Below, one piece after another: positions 62,101 through 64,000 of a DNA stretch of 64,000 bases. Origin of the DNA: Cucumis sativus (Eukaryota; Streptophyta; Magnoliopsida; Cucurbitales; Cucurbitaceae). Below the pieces are notes generated by a model. That model had not been told where the DNA came from, searched no databases, and worked only from the letters and a program-made list of their open reading frames with translations. Location: NCBI RefSeq assembly GCF_000004075.3, contig NC_026658.2, positions 25,842,075-25,906,074 on the forward strand, written 5' to 3'. The position numbers and the translations under genes are program-made. Every line of letters starts with the position of its first letter. Positions within the stretch are counted from its first letter, which is position 1.

Positions 62101-64000
62101 AAATTACAGTAAAAATTATTAGTTCGCATTTTAACATAGAATTAGCTTTTTTCAGTGATAACTACTTGCATACTAGTTCATATCTTTTACTTTACTTATG
62201 CAATAAATAACTTTATCTACTCTTTCGAGGGGTTTGATTTACAGGAGTGAGTTGGCTAAAGAGGTTGCAGAGTTATTAACCAATGCAGCAGATGGTGCTA
62301 AATCTTTGATTGATGCCAGTGATAGATTAATATTATATGTTGAAATAGCTCGTTTATTTGGTTCTCTTGGTTACCAGCGGAAAGCTGCTTTCTTTTCAAG
62401 GCAGGTTGCTCAGTTATATTTGCAACAGGAAAATAGACATGCTGCTGTTAGCGCCTTGCAAGTCTTGGCCCTGACAACAAAAGCTTATCGTGTACAAAGT
62501 AGATCATCTGAAACGGACCATTCTTTCTCCCTTGTGAGTATTACAAGAGTTATGTAACAACGATCTAATTTGTTTTTCCATTTTTTGTTCTTTTTGTTTT
62601 TGATAAGGACATTTCATTGATAAATGAAATAGGAGAAATCCCCACACCTATAGGACAGTGATCTAGTTTGGTAACTCCTTGGGCTTTTGTGGGGAGGCTT
62701 TTGCCTTGTGTTCAACTTTTTTAGTGGAAGTTTCTCTCATGTTTTAGAAGGTAAAAAGAGAAAAGGGACGTGTTGCTGTGTGTATTTGTCTGTATTTTTC
62801 TATCTTCTCAATAATGCTATGAATTTAGTACAAACACAATCTGATTGTTTGACTCACGACGCATATAAACCCTACCTTTTGCTTTGATGGCTGATTGTGA
62901 TGTAGGTTTGTTTCTAGCTGCTGCAAGTCCTGTCTCTTAATGCTGCAATCAAATTGTTCTCTGAAATTCTCATTTCCAACTTCAAACTCTAGGAAGTTTT
63001 TTTTTTTTGTCAATTTAATTTACCATGTATATGGTCTTATTATTCTCAATCTTCAATTCGATTGTCATTCACTTGTTGCTCATCTTATACTAAAAATACT
63101 TTAGCAGGTCTAGTCAGTTCCTCTTGTTTGAAGTCCAGCGTCAGTTTTCATATTGGTTTAATTAATCTTTCTAGTTTCTTTTTTCTTCTATATCTTGATT
63201 TAAATGTTTTGTTCCTAACTGACTTGTTTAACTACATTTTTCTTCTTTTCTATGCTTAAAGAATAAGGTAGGCCTGAGTAATTCTGATTCTGGAAAAATG
63301 CACCATCAGTCATTAGTATCTTTATTTGAGTCTCAATGGAGTACTTTGCAAATGGTTGTACTAAGGGAGATTCTACTGTCTGCTGTCCGTGCTGGAGATC
63401 CTCTTGCTGCATGGAGTGCTGCAGCACGGCTACTCAGATCTTATTATCCTTTAATAACACCAGCAGGACAAAATGGCCTAGCAAGTGCCCTTTCGAATTC
63501 AGCGGATAGGTTACCATCAGGCGTTCGCTGTGTCGATCCTGCCTTACCTTTCATAAGGTGATTAGCCATTTTAATACTTATACGGTAGGAGGAATAACCA
63601 TCTAATCTGTTATATCTCAGATTAACCATTGTGATAATCACACAGACACATACACAAAGTTTGATAAGTTACCATCAAATATGAGTGCTTATCTGAAAAC
63701 GTTTATACCACCTGAACGGCCACCTAAACTGTACTCAATTATGCACAACCTTGAATTTATTGTGAGTTAATTAATGATTAACTGGTTGTTCTAGGTTGCA
63801 TTCCTTCCCTCACCATCCTTCACAATTAGACATTGTAAAACGCAATCCAGATAAGGAAGACTGGTGGGCAGGATCTGCCCCTTCTGGACCTTTCATTTAT
63901 ACTCCATTCAGCAAAGGAGACGCGTCAAATAATAACAAGCAGGAAATGGTTTGGGTTGTTGGCGAACCAGTGCAGGTCCTGGTGGAATTAGCTAACCCAT
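59111..64000 (+). CDS. TRS120: TRS120 (TRAPP II subunit, TRAPPC9 homologue), 5' part
   Basis: Exons 59111-59521, 59666-59872, 60050-60232, 61269-61378, 61830-61889, 62245-62533, 63262-63557 and 63795 to the window end encode about the first 587 residues of a protein normally near 1190. Recognisable blocks are MIRVAVLPIGSVPP, RCFAFCP, FPPADRQTQEFHLNTMMQDI, SLLMEFEKWVLQAES, KRRLGRAQKTIGDYCLLAGS, GDYFWYAGALEGSVCALL and WWAGSAPSGPFIYTPF, which match Arabidopsis TRS120 (At5g11040, VAN4). TRS120 and TRS130 define the TRAPP II tethering complex that acts at the trans-Golgi network and is needed for cell-plate assembly in cytokinesis and for post-Golgi traffic. Exon 1 ends CAG|GCAGGG, a GC donor: no GT donor nearby keeps the frame. 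Other introns are GT-AG. The gene is cut by the window end, not broken. Confidence 0.95.

Overview
This is nuclear DNA from a flowering plant, a eudicot. The evidence is AT-rich intergenic DNA with many (TA)n tracts, spliced genes with short exons and GT-AG (occasionally GC-AG) introns, plant-only gene families, LTR-retrotransposon remnants and a plastid-derived insertion. The gene content and the style of the dispersed repeats would suit a cucurbit such as Cucumis, but that is tentative. I see no bacterial operon, CRISPR array, virus or toxin gene.

Layout. 1-2.2 kb: AT-rich, no gene. 2.26-2.89 kb (+): single C2H2 zinc-finger repressor with EAR motifs. 7.16-9.03 kb (-): three-exon mitochondrial MAM33/p32-type protein. 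12.6-14.65 kb (+): PPPDE/DeSI-like thiol isopeptidase. 17.55-18.6 kb (-): intronless DUF868 protein. 18.6-25.5 kb: gene-free, with a probable solo LTR at 22.4-22.9 kb. 25.57-26.2 kb (-): ERF003-like AP2/ERF factor. 29.26-29.64 kb (+): 51-residue ribosomal protein eL39 (RPL39) with a typical ribosomal promoter. 30.34-30.71 kb (-): small secreted protein of unknown family. 32.1-36.86 kb (-): receptor-like kinase of the Arabidopsis At1g80640 type in nine exons, possibly with a further upstream exon. 37-47.4 kb: gene-free and repeat-rich, with a well-supported 710-bp solo LTR at 39.94-40.65 kb. 47.45-50.98 kb (+): five-exon coiled-coil protein with a C-terminal DLNxxP motif. 51.84-52.10 kb: plastid 16S rRNA fragment between 26-bp direct repeats. 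52.7-57.55 kb (-): ALF4, 14 exons, with an apparent 1-bp frameshift. 59.1-64 kb (+): TRS120 (TRAPP II subunit), running off the window end.

The genes do not form one pathway. They form an ancient conserved block. From memory of Arabidopsis gene numbers, the order zinc finger - MAM33 - PPPDE - kinase resembles the end of chromosome 1 (around At1g80640-80730). Zinc finger - PPPDE - ERF003 resembles At5g25160-25190. DUF868, ALF4 and TRS120 resemble At5g11000-11040. The window looks like a less fractionated version of blocks that Arabidopsis has duplicated and split.

I did not find a convincing new biological system. The observations most worth a second look are the plastid rRNA insertion with its long direct repeat, the ALF4 frameshift, the solo LTRs with intact target-site duplications, two GC-AG introns in conserved genes, an 87-bp tandem duplication spanning the stop codon of the small secreted-protein gene, and an unnamed dispersed repeat of about 80-90 bp present at least four times.
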